DNA from: Vibrio nitrifigilis
GTDB lineage: Bacteria; Pseudomonadota; Gammaproteobacteria; Enterobacterales; Vibrionaceae
DNA length: 64,000 nucleotides
NCBI RefSeq assembly: GCF_015686695.1
Contig: NZ_JADPMR010000004.1
Location: forward strand, 930,001-994,000
Direction of reading: 5' to 3'
Shown here: positions 18,849 to 27,360 of the stretch, piece by piece
Position numbering within the stretch: position 1 is the stretch's first letter
Layout: every line of letters starts with the position of its first letter
Translations under genes and position numbers: made by a program
Notes under the pieces: generated by a model
The model's database searches: none
Told to the model about the DNA's origin: nothing
Seen by the model: the letters and a program-made list of their open reading frames with translations, nothing else

Positions 18849-20447
18849 TTAGTTAATAAGGTGCACGTAGTAGTTACGACGTATATCTTGAGCGATATCT
18901 TCTAAAGCACTTTCAATTTGAGACTCACCACCAGCAAAACTGCTCGCGTCAGCAAAATACATATTGTCTGTACCTTCCGTACATGTGAGCATTCCCGGGC
19001 CAGCCACTTTATCGAAAAGAACGCGACCAAATTCAGTAGGGTCCCCCGGACGCACACCGATGAAATAAACATGAATGTTGTTCTGTCGAATGCTGCGACA
19101 TAAATCAATAAAACGTTGGCGAGCAAACCCAGTCACGTCATCGTTCACTTGATCGTCGACAGAAAAGTTGTAGCTGTCTGTATCAAACCAATCCCCTGTA
19201 GTATTGGCCAACATAATAATGGCTTTGTAACGTTGGCTCTCTTCGCCAAAATCGAGGGGTAATTGAGAATCTCCCCAACCATTACTACCACGCATCTGGG
19301 GTGAAAGACTGGCAGCAGCCCAACCAAGCGCAATCGCATAGTTAACGTTAAACCGAGACGTCATTTCATCTAAACGCTCATCGATTTTGTCAATATCATT
19401 AGTTAAAGGAAGTAACGGCGCATTAGGACACCCTTTATCAGCAACGATCCAGCGAGTATCTACTGCGGTTGAACCAGGATCGTCAGGGTTAGTCCCTACC
19501 CAAGAGATAGGATCGGCTCCCGGGCTACCATTCTCTGGCAAATCATGGCGATAATAGATACCAAACTGACCGACCGGTGATTGATCCCAATAGAAGTTCT
19601 CCCCGGCCCCCAAGCCGCGAAACATGCACAATAAGTGCGCTACGCGATCTGGAAAGCGTTCGTCGGCTAAACTATTAACCTTTCCGGTACGAAACAAACT
19701 TCGTAATTCACTCGGATTCAATGCGCCTGACGCTGCCCAACGAGTAATACGATCAGTATCACTGTCGTCATAAACATTGACAGACTGGCTGAAAGGAACG
19801 AGTGACAACCACCTTTTTTGATCAGAAGAATTGCCACTGCTAGAAGTTTGAATAAAATCATCAGCAAAGGATTTTCCTAATCGTTTCAATGCTGCGATAT
19901 CAGCATCACTTTCAGAATTGGTATTTGGCAACATCATCGAGATTTCAGTGGGTCTTGCCATCACTTCGACAGTCGATGAAATCGTTTTATCGTCTAACTC
20001 TTCACCAAGCTGCACCGCCTCAACTTTGACATCGACACTCACTTTATAAGTGATGGCACCATCGCTGGTGGTCCCCGTCTGAATTTGCACGGTAGACAAA
20101 TCCACTTGTTCTTGGAGCAAACTATCCATGCCCAAGTTATTGCTAATGTAGTCGCGCGCTATGATAAGAAGATCTGCCTTACTATCATTGTTACTGTTGG
20201 CCAATTCTTTGTAACCGATCGCCATGGCCGCAGCGTCAGTCGCGCGCTTCACTTGAGAAATGCTATCCACGGTGCGAGTCGTATCAAAACTGTACGCCAT
20301 CACAGCAATGGCACCAGCAAAGACCAAAACCGGGAAAGGCATCACTGAACCATACTGAGAAGACATAAAGCGCTTAATTCGTTCTAAAGAACGCGCTACC
20401 AATTTGTGGATTACTAATCGTTGCCAAAAAGCCATGAAAGGAATCAT
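18849..20447 (-). CDS. tadG: TadG-like pseudopilin/vWA-type protein heading the secretion operon
   Basis: 532 residues. After a basic N-terminus, a TadE/TadG-type membrane segment (about 33-52, GSVMPFPVLVFAGAIAVMAY) is followed by the conserved RATDAAAMA stretch. The rest resembles the von Willebrand A region of TadG proteins, for example the LVPFSQSVNV strand at about 218. The metal-binding DxSxS motif is not seen: the equivalent strand reads MMLPNTNSES, so the metal site is probably lost. It is separated from the flp-tadZ operon by 14 kb and leads the LEPR/TolC/adaptor genes. A Fur-like site lies 42 bp upstream of the chosen ATG; an alternative ATG is at 20435. Confidence 0.8.
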   Translation of the reverse strand: MIPFMAFWQRLVIHKLVARSLERIKRFMSSQYGSVMPFPVLVFAGAIAVMAYSFDTTRTVDSISQVKRATDAAAMAIGYKELANSNNDSKADLLIIARDYISNNLGMDSLLQEQVDLSTVQIQTGTTSDGAITYKVSVDVKVEAVQLGEELDDKTISSTVEVMARPTEISMMLPNTNSESDADIAALKRLGKSFADDFIQTSSSGNSSDQKRWLSLVPFSQSVNVYDDSDTDRITRWAASGALNPSELRSLFRTGKVNSLADERFPDRVAHLLCMFRGLGAGENFYWDQSPVGQFGIYYRHDLPENGSPGADPISWVGTNPDDPGSTAVDTRWIVADKGCPNAPLLPLTNDIDKIDERLDEMTSRFNVNYAIALGWAAASLSPQMRGSNGWGDSQLPLDFGEESQRYKAIIMLANTTGDWFDTDSYNFSVDDQVNDDVTGFARQRFIDLCRSIRQNNIHVYFIGVRPGDPTEFGRVLFDKVAGPGMLTCTEGTDNMYFADASSFAGGESQIESALEDIAQDIRRNYYVHLIN

Positions 20448-20488
20448 TCGCTAATACACACGCCATTCAATAATGAAAATTCAATGAT

Positions 20489-20507
20489 GAAGATGATAAG
20501 CATTCTC
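20489..20507. promoter_or_regulatory. Fur-box-like operator upstream of tadG
   Basis: The 19 bases match GATAATGATAATCATTATC at 15 positions by eye. The site sits 42 to 60 bp before the tadG start, in the position of a repressing operator. It nearly repeats the hutX site at 21837-21855, sharing ATGATAA-CATTCTC. The 205-bp gap 20448-20652 holds this site and the hutZ terminator. Confidence 0.6.
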
Positions 20508-20587
20508 AACAAAAAACGTAGTGGCGAATCATTAATATTCGTTAATATTTAATGAGTATCAATGCAGAAGCAGAATGAAGCGGGAAA

Positions 20588-20616
20588 GAAAAATCAAAAG
20601 GAGCATGCGCTCCTTT
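20588..20616 (-). terminator. Rho-independent terminator after hutZ
   Basis: On the minus strand an eight-base-pair stem (AAAGGAGC with GCTCCTTT) closes a four-base loop and is followed by TTGATTTTTCTTT. It ends the hutXZ transcript. Confidence 0.8.
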
Positions 20617-20652
20617 CAATGAATAGATGTTACAAGATCAAACTGATCGCCC

Positions 20653-21210
20653 TTACGCGTTTTGCAGTGCGTCTAATTCCGGAATTGGCGACATCGCTTG
20701 GTGCCCTTCATCTAAATGCACAAAATCCACTAAGTCTTCGTTAGAGACTTGGTAAGCTTTACCAAACCCTTTAACGTAGAGACCTTGCTCCGGTGTCAGT
20801 TGATAAAGTTTGAAATCGCTCATTTTGCTTAATGTGCTAACGATGTCACCGAAACGTTCTGCAAGTTGACTGAGTACTCGAGTCCACAGTTCACTATCGC
20901 GTTCAACAAAAGAAGCTTGGGCGTCAAAGCTCAACCGTTTTCTGGCATACAGTTCTTTTGATTCACTTTCGTCTTCAATCATCATCATCGAAACTGCAGG
21001 ATTACTCTTCACATTGCGAGCATGCTGCGCAATTTCTGAGATAAACACGAAATAACCCAGTTCATTATGCACAAACGGAGCATAACTGACGGTAGGCTTG
21101 CCCGATTCATCAACCGTGGCTAATTGTAGTGTTCGGCGAGTTTGGCGAAACTCGGCAATTTCTGGCTCTAAGCGATTTTGTAAACGCTGCTGCTTAACAC
21201 TTTGGTCCAT
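20653..21210 (-). CDS. hutZ: Heme utilisation protein HutZ (heme-degrading, HugZ family)
   Basis: 185 residues with the split-barrel flavin-reductase-like fold of HutZ/HugZ enzymes, which bind and break down heme in the cytoplasm to release iron. The N-terminal half (about 15-130) has the barrel strands (RTLQLATVDE, PTVSYAPFV). The C-terminal half includes the GKAYQVS region and a histidine-containing tail (HLDEGHQ) near the expected heme ligand. It is 16 bp downstream of hutX. The usual upstream radical-SAM partner HutW is not encoded in the window. Iron control is likely through the Fur-like site at 21837. Confidence 0.92.
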   Translation of the reverse strand: MDQSVKQQRLQNRLEPEIAEFRQTRRTLQLATVDESGKPTVSYAPFVHNELGYFVFISEIAQHARNVKSNPAVSMMMIEDESESKELYARKRLSFDAQASFVERDSELWTRVLSQLAERFGDIVSTLSKMSDFKLYQLTPEQGLYVKGFGKAYQVSNEDLVDFVHLDEGHQAMSPIPELDALQNA

Positions 21211-21226
21211 ATCTAGACTCTCCGAA

Positions 21227-21730
21227 TTAGAAATTAGTATTATTTTTAAGTTTTTGAAAAGCTTCTACTTGTGCAGGAATAAGTTGTCTATTCTCATCAC
21301 GCCCTAAGTAAATTTTAAAAATACTGTCACCTTGCGGATCAAAAAAACCAAAATAATGGCTCTCTTTGCCCATGAATGCTTTACTCACCAACGCGATATG
21401 GGCCACGTTATCTAATAATAGATGACCATGTAGCTGTCCCGCTTCGCCCATTAAATTAAAGTAACCCCGAGCAAAACTGCCTTTGGGTAAAGGCGCTTTT
21501 ATTTCAAATATTGAACCACCAGAATGAACAATGACCGTGACACTGGTTTGCCAATCAGCAATCGTCGTCAATATTTGCTCAGCATGGCAACCGTCTATCA
21601 ACCTTGCCATCTCGGCAGGAAAAGCGGCGACCACTTCTTTTTCGCTCACCTGCAGCTGTTTTGCGATATCAGAGGGTAACGCTCGAGGATTCTCCTCTAG
21701 AGCTTCCGCAACCTTTGACTCAATACTCAT
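21227..21730 (-). CDS. hutX: Heme utilisation cytosolic carrier HutX
   Basis: 167 residues, the usual HutX length. An N-terminal helical part (about 1-45, NPRALPSDIAKQL and following) precedes the heme-binding beta domain with the family stretch VHSGGSIFEIKAPLPKG and YFNLMG. HutX carries heme in the cytoplasm and hands it to HutZ, encoded 16 bp downstream. The 106 bp up to the Fur-like site contain no other gene on this strand. Confidence 0.92.
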   Translation of the reverse strand: MSIESKVAEALEENPRALPSDIAKQLQVSEKEVVAAFPAEMARLIDGCHAEQILTTIADWQTSVTVIVHSGGSIFEIKAPLPKGSFARGYFNLMGEAGQLHGHLLLDNVAHIALVSKAFMGKESHYFGFFDPQGDSIFKIYLGRDENRQLIPAQVEAFQKLKNNTNF

Positions 21731-21836
21731 TGGTGTTCCTTTTGTCTTTATTTTGTGCCGATAGAGGACTGCACAGACGAATTATCAACTCTGCTATTGG
21801 TGGCACTCTCACCACTTAATCTAAACATAGCATATT

Positions 21837-21855
21837 GAATATGATAACCATTCTC
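21837..21855. promoter_or_regulatory. Fur-box-like operator upstream of hutXZ
   Basis: 15 of 19 bases match the Fur consensus by eye, with an almost complete core TGATAACCATTCTC. Heme-use genes of Vibrio are classic Fur targets, which supports the call. It lies 107 bp before the hutX ATG. Confidence 0.7.
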
Positions 21856-22087
21856 AACAAAATACCGGTGGATATTTATTAATATTCCTTAATACTCTAG
21901 TATTTCAACTCACTGTTATTTATATAAAATTGACTTTATCGCCCCTCAATTCACCTAACCACTTTGCTTACTATTTAAACCACAATAACAATAAGTTGTT
22001 CTCATTAGTTATTCATCAATTATTCAATTCATTGAATAAATTCCAACTATTTAATCATTTATATTCAAAATTGATTAAAAATAAACG

Positions 22088-22116
22088 TTTAAAATTACAC
22101 GATAGTTAAGTATGAT
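22088..22116 (+). promoter_or_regulatory. Sigma-70-like promoter of the AGCS symporter leader
   Basis: A TTTAAA -35-like hexamer (22088-22093) and a TATGAT -10 hexamer (22111-22116) are separated by 17 bp. The predicted transcription start is near 22123, exactly the first base of the outer stem of the leader RNA. The stretch 21856-22087 is AT-rich and shows nothing else that I can name. Confidence 0.6.
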
Positions 22117-22122
22117 TCGCTG

Positions 22123-22243
22123 CCTGTTTGCGCAGGATTGCAGTTTATCTCTAATGATGGAGATAAAATCAGAAGATGACAGGTAATTCTTTATCCGCTA
22201 ATTACCATTAAAAATACTATTAACGTCTCTTCTCGCAAACAGG
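22123..22243 (+). ncRNA. Structured three-helix leader RNA of the symporter gene
   Basis: A perfect 10-bp outer stem (22123-22132 with 22234-22243) encloses two hairpins, 22144-22151/22160-22167 (8 bp) and 22182-22188/22200-22206 (7 bp), giving a three-way-junction shape of 121 nt. It starts at the predicted transcription start and ends 16 nt before the AAGGAGAG ribosome site. The 5' strand of the outer stem can instead form a small local hairpin (CCTG 22123-22126 with CAGG 22133-22136). This looks like a cis-regulatory leader, possibly a riboswitch. It does not show the conserved core of the glycine aptamer known upstream of related genes, so the class is unassigned. Confidence 0.6.
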
Positions 22244-22269
22244 ATGTAAAACGACTTCAAGGAGAGCAG

Positions 22270-23688
22270 ATGGAATTTTTACAATCCTTTTTTGGGTTAA
22301 TTGGTGACCTTACCTGGGGCACGTCACTGATCCCGTTCCTAGTAATTTTTGGCGTGTTCTTCACTATCGTGACGGACTTTGTCCAATTCCGCTTTTTTAA
22401 ACGCATGTTCAGCGTTTTGAAAAAACCCGCTCAGACAGGCAATAAAGACACCATTTCTGGCCGTGAAGCACTGTTGCTTTCAATTGGCGGTCGTGTTGGT
22501 GGTGGTAACATCGCTGGTGTTGCAGTCGCAATCACTCTAGGTGGCCCTGGTGCCGTATTCTGGATGTGGGCGATTGCTTTGGTCGGTATGGCAACCAGTT
22601 TGGTTGAATGTACCCTAGCGCAATTATATAAACGCAAAGACGGTAACGAGTTCCGTGGTGGCGCATCGCGTGCCATTGTTCACGGTTTAGGTAAAAACTA
22701 CCGTTGGTTAGCAACCGCATACTCTGTATGTCTTATCGCATCTTTTGCTCTTGGCTTTAACGCGTTCCAAGGTAATACCGTTGCTGGTGCCGCTCAAGAC
22801 AGTTTAGGCATTGATCGCATCTATACTGGTATTTTCCTAGCCATCGTTGTCGCCTTTATCATTTATGGTGGCATCAAGCGTATCGCCAAAACGGCTGATG
22901 TGATCGTACCGATCATGGCTGTCGCGTATGTTGCTATCGCTATTATCACTATTCTTATGAATATTACGCATATTCCACATGTTCTTACTGAAATTTTTGA
23001 AAATGCATTTGGCATTAAAACAGCAGTAAGTGGTGGTATGGGTGCAGCGATTGCACAAGGTCTACGTCGTGGTCTGTTCTCAAATGAGGCAGGTCTTGGC
23101 TCAGCACCTAACGTTGCAGCAACAGCCGATGTACCTCACCCAGTGAGCCAAGGTATTGCACAATCACTTTCTGTATTCATTGATACTATGGTGGTATGTT
23201 CGTGTACCGCATTCATCATCTTACTTGGTGATGTATATGTACCGGGTGCACAAGGGATTGACGGCGTTGTATTAACTCAGCAATCACTCGTGTCGCACTT
23301 AGGTGGTTGGACACAGTATTACCTGACGTTTGCTATCTTGCTGTTTTCTTTCAGCTCAGTAGTTTACAACTATTACTTAGGTGAAAACGCATTAACATCA
23401 ATGACTCAGAAGAAATTGCCTGTTCACGTGCTTCGTTGGGCAGTGGTTGCACTCGTGTTTATTGGCGCAGTTGCACCTTCAGCGACCGATGTATTCTTCT
23501 TCTCAGATCCATTGATGGGTGTATTGGCGATCATTAACTTGCTTGCACTGATCATGTTGTTCCCAACAGCAATGCGTCTGCTACAAGATTATCGTAAACA
23601 GTTAAAACAAGGAATTGAAGAGCCTGTCTTTAACCCAGACGACTTTAAAGATCTTGATATTGACCGAGAAGCTTGGGTTAAGCAGTAA
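22270..23688 (+). CDS. Sodium:alanine/glycine symporter (AGCS family)
   Basis: 472 residues, about 10-11 membrane helices, with family motifs such as SIGGRVGGGNIAGVAVAI near residue 77 and FSNEAGLGSAPN near 272. AGCS proteins import alanine or glycine with sodium at the inner membrane. A strong AAGGAGAG site precedes the ATG. The gene stands alone between a structured leader and a terminator, so its control probably acts at the leader. Confidence 0.93.
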   Translation: MEFLQSFFGLIGDLTWGTSLIPFLVIFGVFFTIVTDFVQFRFFKRMFSVLKKPAQTGNKDTISGREALLLSIGGRVGGGNIAGVAVAITLGGPGAVFWMWAIALVGMATSLVECTLAQLYKRKDGNEFRGGASRAIVHGLGKNYRWLATAYSVCLIASFALGFNAFQGNTVAGAAQDSLGIDRIYTGIFLAIVVAFIIYGGIKRIAKTADVIVPIMAVAYVAIAIITILMNITHIPHVLTEIFENAFGIKTAVSGGMGAAIAQGLRRGLFSNEAGLGSAPNVAATADVPHPVSQGIAQSLSVFIDTMVVCSCTAFIILLGDVYVPGAQGIDGVVLTQQSLVSHLGGWTQYYLTFAILLFSFSSVVYNYYLGENALTSMTQKKLPVHVLRWAVVALVFIGAVAPSATDVFFFSDPLMGVLAIINLLALIMLFPTAMRLLQDYRKQLKQGIEEPVFNPDDFKDLDIDREAWVKQ

Positions 23689-23724
23689 TATTCTGCGCCC
23701 CTTTTAACCTAGCAAGAACAAGTA

Positions 23725-23751
23725 AAGCCAGTCTGTGAAGACTGGCTTTTT
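23725..23751. terminator. Terminator after the AGCS symporter, possibly bidirectional
   Basis: A ten-base-pair stem (23725-23734 with 23739-23748) with a four-base loop is followed by T5 on the plus strand. The minus strand also has A/T-rich flanks, so it may serve the convergent chemoreceptor gene. Confidence 0.8.
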
Positions 23752-23770
23752 ATATATACCCATTCATGCA

Positions 23771-25336
23771 TTACTTCTCTTCAAACCGCTCGGCAAGTTT
23801 ACGAAACTCATCAACCTTACCCCGCATCACCTGACTGGATTCATGCACCGACGACGTTGCCACCAGATTTTGCTCTGCCGTCGCAGCGATAGAATGGATA
23901 TGCTGTTTAAGTTCACTGGTCAACGTATGTTGGGATTGAGCAGAATTCGCCATGCTTTCAATCTTGTCATGCAAATTAACGAGGAGCTTTGACACTTGTT
24001 TAAGGCGCTGCTCACTTTCTAATGCATCAGCACTGCAAGCTTCCGTTTGATCCCGGCTGGCAACAATATCTTCGCGCCAATCATCAATCGTTTTCAGCAT
24101 AACGGTAATACTGTGCTCAATTTGTTGAGTTGCCTTTTGAGTGCGACTTGATAAGGCTCGCACTTCATCGGCAACGACAGCGAAACCTCGTCCTTGCTCA
24201 CCTGCCCTTGCGGCTTCAATGGCGGCATTTAACGCGAGTAAATTGGTCTGCTCGGCAATACCACCAATTTCACTCATTAACGTGCTTACCTCGTGAGCTT
24301 GCCCATTGAGCTTTTCTGTTGTTTGTGTCGCTTTACCCGCTTGGGCAGCAAGACTTTCGAGATTGTGATGCGTTTTCTCGATACTCGTTTGCGTATGTTG
24401 GCACTCCCGATTAACCTCTTCAATCAGGGTGTAAGCATCATCCGTAGAGTGAGAAACCGTATCCGCGGCCGCTTCAACATCGCTAATTGCAGCTGTGACT
24501 CTCTGAATATCATTGGTCTGCTGTTTTAAGGCTGCATTCACTTCCTTCGCGGTATTATTTAAATCTTCTGATAACGAATAGAGTGGCTTGGCTGAATCCA
24601 CAAAACGCCCAAGCACAGTGCGAATTTTTGCAGACGCCATTTTTAAATGGTAATCCGCGTAAGAAAAAGGATCATCGCCAGAATAAATTAAGCGGCTGAT
24701 ACTATCGTATTGACCACGTAAACGTAGTAGCTGCTTTGGCGTATCCACCAACTCATGGCGAAAAAACAGCGCAATGGATGCAATAGGAAGTAAACTCAAA
24801 ATCCAGTGAATCGTGTCAGTGCCTAATATTAAATTAGCGACGAGTGGAACAATGAGCGCAGTGAGTAACAGCGCATACCGAACTGCCGCATTCAAACGCA
24901 TTGAGAAATGGTACTTCCCTTCTTCGATAGCACATAAATCTCGATACGCTTTCGTTGCCTTATTTACCCAACTACGCTGTGCTTTCACTCGCACCGATTG
25001 ATAACCACAGATTTCACTATGCTCATAAATCGGTGTGACATAGGCATCAACCCAGTAAAAACCACCATTTTTGGTGCGATTTTTTACAATTCCTCGCCAC
25101 GGATGCCCTTTTTTTAGATGCGCCCACATATCCGCAAACGCTGCTTTAGGCATATCTTTATGACGAACAATATTATGGTTATGATTAAGCAACTCTTCTC
25201 TTGTGTAACCAGCTACACGGCAAAAGGTATCATTACAATAGGTAATGACACCTCGTAAATCGGTAGTAGATACCAGTTGTTCGTGATCTTCTATTGGTAC
25301 TTCTTCATTGGTATAAGTCTGATTTCTGCGTGACAT
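23771..25336 (-). CDS. Aer-like PAS-domain methyl-accepting chemotaxis protein
   Basis: 521 residues from the ATG at 25336, giving the Aer-type start MSRRNQTYTNEE; an ATG at 25360 adds eight residues. The PAS domain (about 15-110) shows the Aer-type flow RGVITYCNDTF and YTREELLNHNHNIVRH. Two close membrane helices lie at about 160-200. The signalling domain follows, with the invariant hairpin EQTNLLALNAAIEAARAGEQGRGFAVVA-type region near 375-400. Aer receptors sense redox through FAD in the PAS domain and steer aerotaxis. It has no operon partner. Confidence 0.9.
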   Translation of the reverse strand: MSRRNQTYTNEEVPIEDHEQLVSTTDLRGVITYCNDTFCRVAGYTREELLNHNHNIVRHKDMPKAAFADMWAHLKKGHPWRGIVKNRTKNGGFYWVDAYVTPIYEHSEICGYQSVRVKAQRSWVNKATKAYRDLCAIEEGKYHFSMRLNAAVRYALLLTALIVPLVANLILGTDTIHWILSLLPIASIALFFRHELVDTPKQLLRLRGQYDSISRLIYSGDDPFSYADYHLKMASAKIRTVLGRFVDSAKPLYSLSEDLNNTAKEVNAALKQQTNDIQRVTAAISDVEAAADTVSHSTDDAYTLIEEVNRECQHTQTSIEKTHHNLESLAAQAGKATQTTEKLNGQAHEVSTLMSEIGGIAEQTNLLALNAAIEAARAGEQGRGFAVVADEVRALSSRTQKATQQIEHSITVMLKTIDDWREDIVASRDQTEACSADALESEQRLKQVSKLLVNLHDKIESMANSAQSQHTLTSELKQHIHSIAATAEQNLVATSSVHESSQVMRGKVDEFRKLAERFEEK

Positions 25337-25449
25337 ATGCCTAGCTAACCCATAACCCAAACATCATAGTAACTAAAGCATAGTTCATAATCATGACCGC
25401 GATTTAGCACACCGCGAGTTGGTTCAAGAAATTGCTAACTCAAACCAAC

Positions 25450-25469
25450 AATCCGCCCGAAGGCGGATT
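25450..25469 (-). terminator. Terminator-like hairpin after the 624-residue membrane protein
   Basis: AATCCGCC pairs with GGCGGATT around a UUCG loop on the minus strand, followed by GTTGGTTTG. The tetraloop and eight GC-rich pairs are typical; the T-run is poor. Confidence 0.6.
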
Positions 25470-25485
25470 GCGTTAATGTGGGCGT

Positions 25486-27360
25486 TTATAAGTTTTCTTG
25501 GTCAGGATTATCTTGCTGTCTAATGTACCCTGCAGCATTATCTAAACTTTGTTGAGCTCCATCATGAGTCGATCGAGATTGCTGGTTGATATCATGAATT
25601 TGTGACGCATTACGTAAATCACGTTCACTGGTTATTGAAGCGATAGATTCGCGATCTTTCAAAAAACTCACCATATCTTGCTTGATACCGTTTAGCTCTG
25701 GCTCATTTTTATGCATCTCAAGAATATAGCGCGGATATTCCAGATTTTTCATTCCAGTTGAGGCAAAAGTACTCGAAATAACCTTTGAAACAATCACCCA
25801 TGGAGTAATGCTAGAACGAACTAATACATTTTCAGAGCGGGTTGAATCATTGATTCCAGCCCCTGTCGAAATTTTAGACTCGGTGAACGTCCCCTCTACT
25901 TTGATATAAATGAGGTTACTTTCAAACAACATTTCTGCGTAAAACAGATGCCCTGTTTTTGATAGTATCAACCCAAAAGTTCTCACCAATAGCGCTGCCA
26001 ATAATACGTCAATAATAATTGCAGCATGATGTTGACCTAGTAAGGTGAAGGTTTGCATTAATGAATGTCCACTCCCCAGAGATTTCGCATCTAAGTAGGC
26101 ATTCACCACACTATTGGCTAACCATAAGCTAAGTAGAGCACCGATAACAAACAGTACACGCCCAACAATGACTGCGTTTAATCGCATTAAATTAAACCCG
26201 TGTCCAAGATCCATTTCTTTAATCTGAGGTTGAACCTCTTGTGTCATCTCGCCACGAAATGATCCTTTGCCATCAACTTGCTCATTTAAATTAGGTTCCA
26301 ACATTTGATATACACGGTTAGGCACTTCTTTATAACGGCGATTGGCCATGACCAAATTATCAAGGTTGATAAATACTTCGTTGGGATGTACCGATTCCTG
26401 CCAGTTTTCTCGTAACTCTGACACTTCAACAACGGGCTCGCCATAGCTTAACCGAGCTTTCAACAATACCGCACCTACCCCACTTACTATTGCCCCAGCA
26501 ATTACGATGCTGATCATAAACCAATAAGGGTGAATACTGGGCCACTCACTGATAAATTGCTGCACTTGATGAAGTGATATATCCAGCATGTCAAATGTCA
26601 TTTGCAGACCAAAGCCAATCACGGTTGGAATTAAAATTGCCCCAGCAATTGTTTTAGCGATATCTTTGACCGCTAATGTCTCTGCGGTTTTTTCCACATT
26701 GCGCTGCACTCCAATGTAGCGACTAGCTTGATACCAAGTTACCAATAAGTGAACCACCACCACTATTGAATAAACAGGGAAAATATAAGCACCGACTTCA
26801 CCAGCAAACCCAGCCAATGTCACAAAAGCGACCAACGCATACACAATAAAAATAAGCGCGGTTTTTACCCAAGCGGCAAAAAGGTATTGGGCAAGATTCC
26901 GCACCATATACGGCATATAAGTTAAACGGGGAAAAAAGCTATGTAACAGTCGGGCGACAATGCCTTGAGGCTCGGTGAACGTAATGTTTTTCCGCCCCAT
27001 CAGCATCTCGGGTAATTCTGCATTGCTATACGCAACATACGCTGATTCTTGTTGCGCTGTTTGCGACTGTGAATCACTTAAGTTCCGAGCCAACGATGTT
27101 GGGTGATTACGTCCAACAAAGTAGCGTAACATGGCGATAATGCCTTTCGCTAAAGTGATAATACCACTGGTCAGAACGCCTAAACCGAACAATGCTAATA
27201 TCCAGCCTGCGAAGACTTCTGTTTTAACTGAGGATGCGGCATCAATCAGCATATAGATGCCCACGCAAGCCCCGACTGCACCACCGATTGTATTGATGAG
27301 ACCTTCTGTTTTAAAAGGATTTTTTATTCCAAGATCTATCGATCCATAATCAAATGCCAT
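25486..27360 (-). CDS. Unrecognised multi-pass membrane protein, 624 aa
   Basis: I do not recognise a family. About eight or nine hydrophobic segments are visible: two near the N-terminus (about 22-75), a cluster at about 165-210, then about 235, 287, 397 and 440. Soluble parts lie at about 80-150 and 305-390, and a C-terminal cytoplasmic or periplasmic domain spans about 480-624 with a ISTGAGINDSTRSENVLV stretch and a Gln/Asp-rich end. It is a single gene between the chemoreceptor and ompA with its own terminator. Glycine-rich helices suggest a channel or scaffold, but no catalytic motif is seen and I assign no function. Confidence 0.7.
   Translation of the reverse strand: MAFDYGSIDLGIKNPFKTEGLINTIGGAVGACVGIYMLIDAASSVKTEVFAGWILALFGLGVLTSGIITLAKGIIAMLRYFVGRNHPTSLARNLSDSQSQTAQQESAYVAYSNAELPEMLMGRKNITFTEPQGIVARLLHSFFPRLTYMPYMVRNLAQYLFAAWVKTALIFIVYALVAFVTLAGFAGEVGAYIFPVYSIVVVVHLLVTWYQASRYIGVQRNVEKTAETLAVKDIAKTIAGAILIPTVIGFGLQMTFDMLDISLHQVQQFISEWPSIHPYWFMISIVIAGAIVSGVGAVLLKARLSYGEPVVEVSELRENWQESVHPNEVFINLDNLVMANRRYKEVPNRVYQMLEPNLNEQVDGKGSFRGEMTQEVQPQIKEMDLGHGFNLMRLNAVIVGRVLFVIGALLSLWLANSVVNAYLDAKSLGSGHSLMQTFTLLGQHHAAIIIDVLLAALLVRTFGLILSKTGHLFYAEMLFESNLIYIKVEGTFTESKISTGAGINDSTRSENVLVRSSITPWVIVSKVISSTFASTGMKNLEYPRYILEMHKNEPELNGIKQDMVSFLKDRESIASITSERDLRNASQIHDINQQSRSTHDGAQQSLDNAAGYIRQQDNPDQENL

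Noticed and set aside
22100..22269. Glycine riboswitch before the AGCS symporter
   Set aside because: Known for related genes, but the conserved glycine-aptamer core and tandem arrangement are not visible; reported as an unassigned structured leader.
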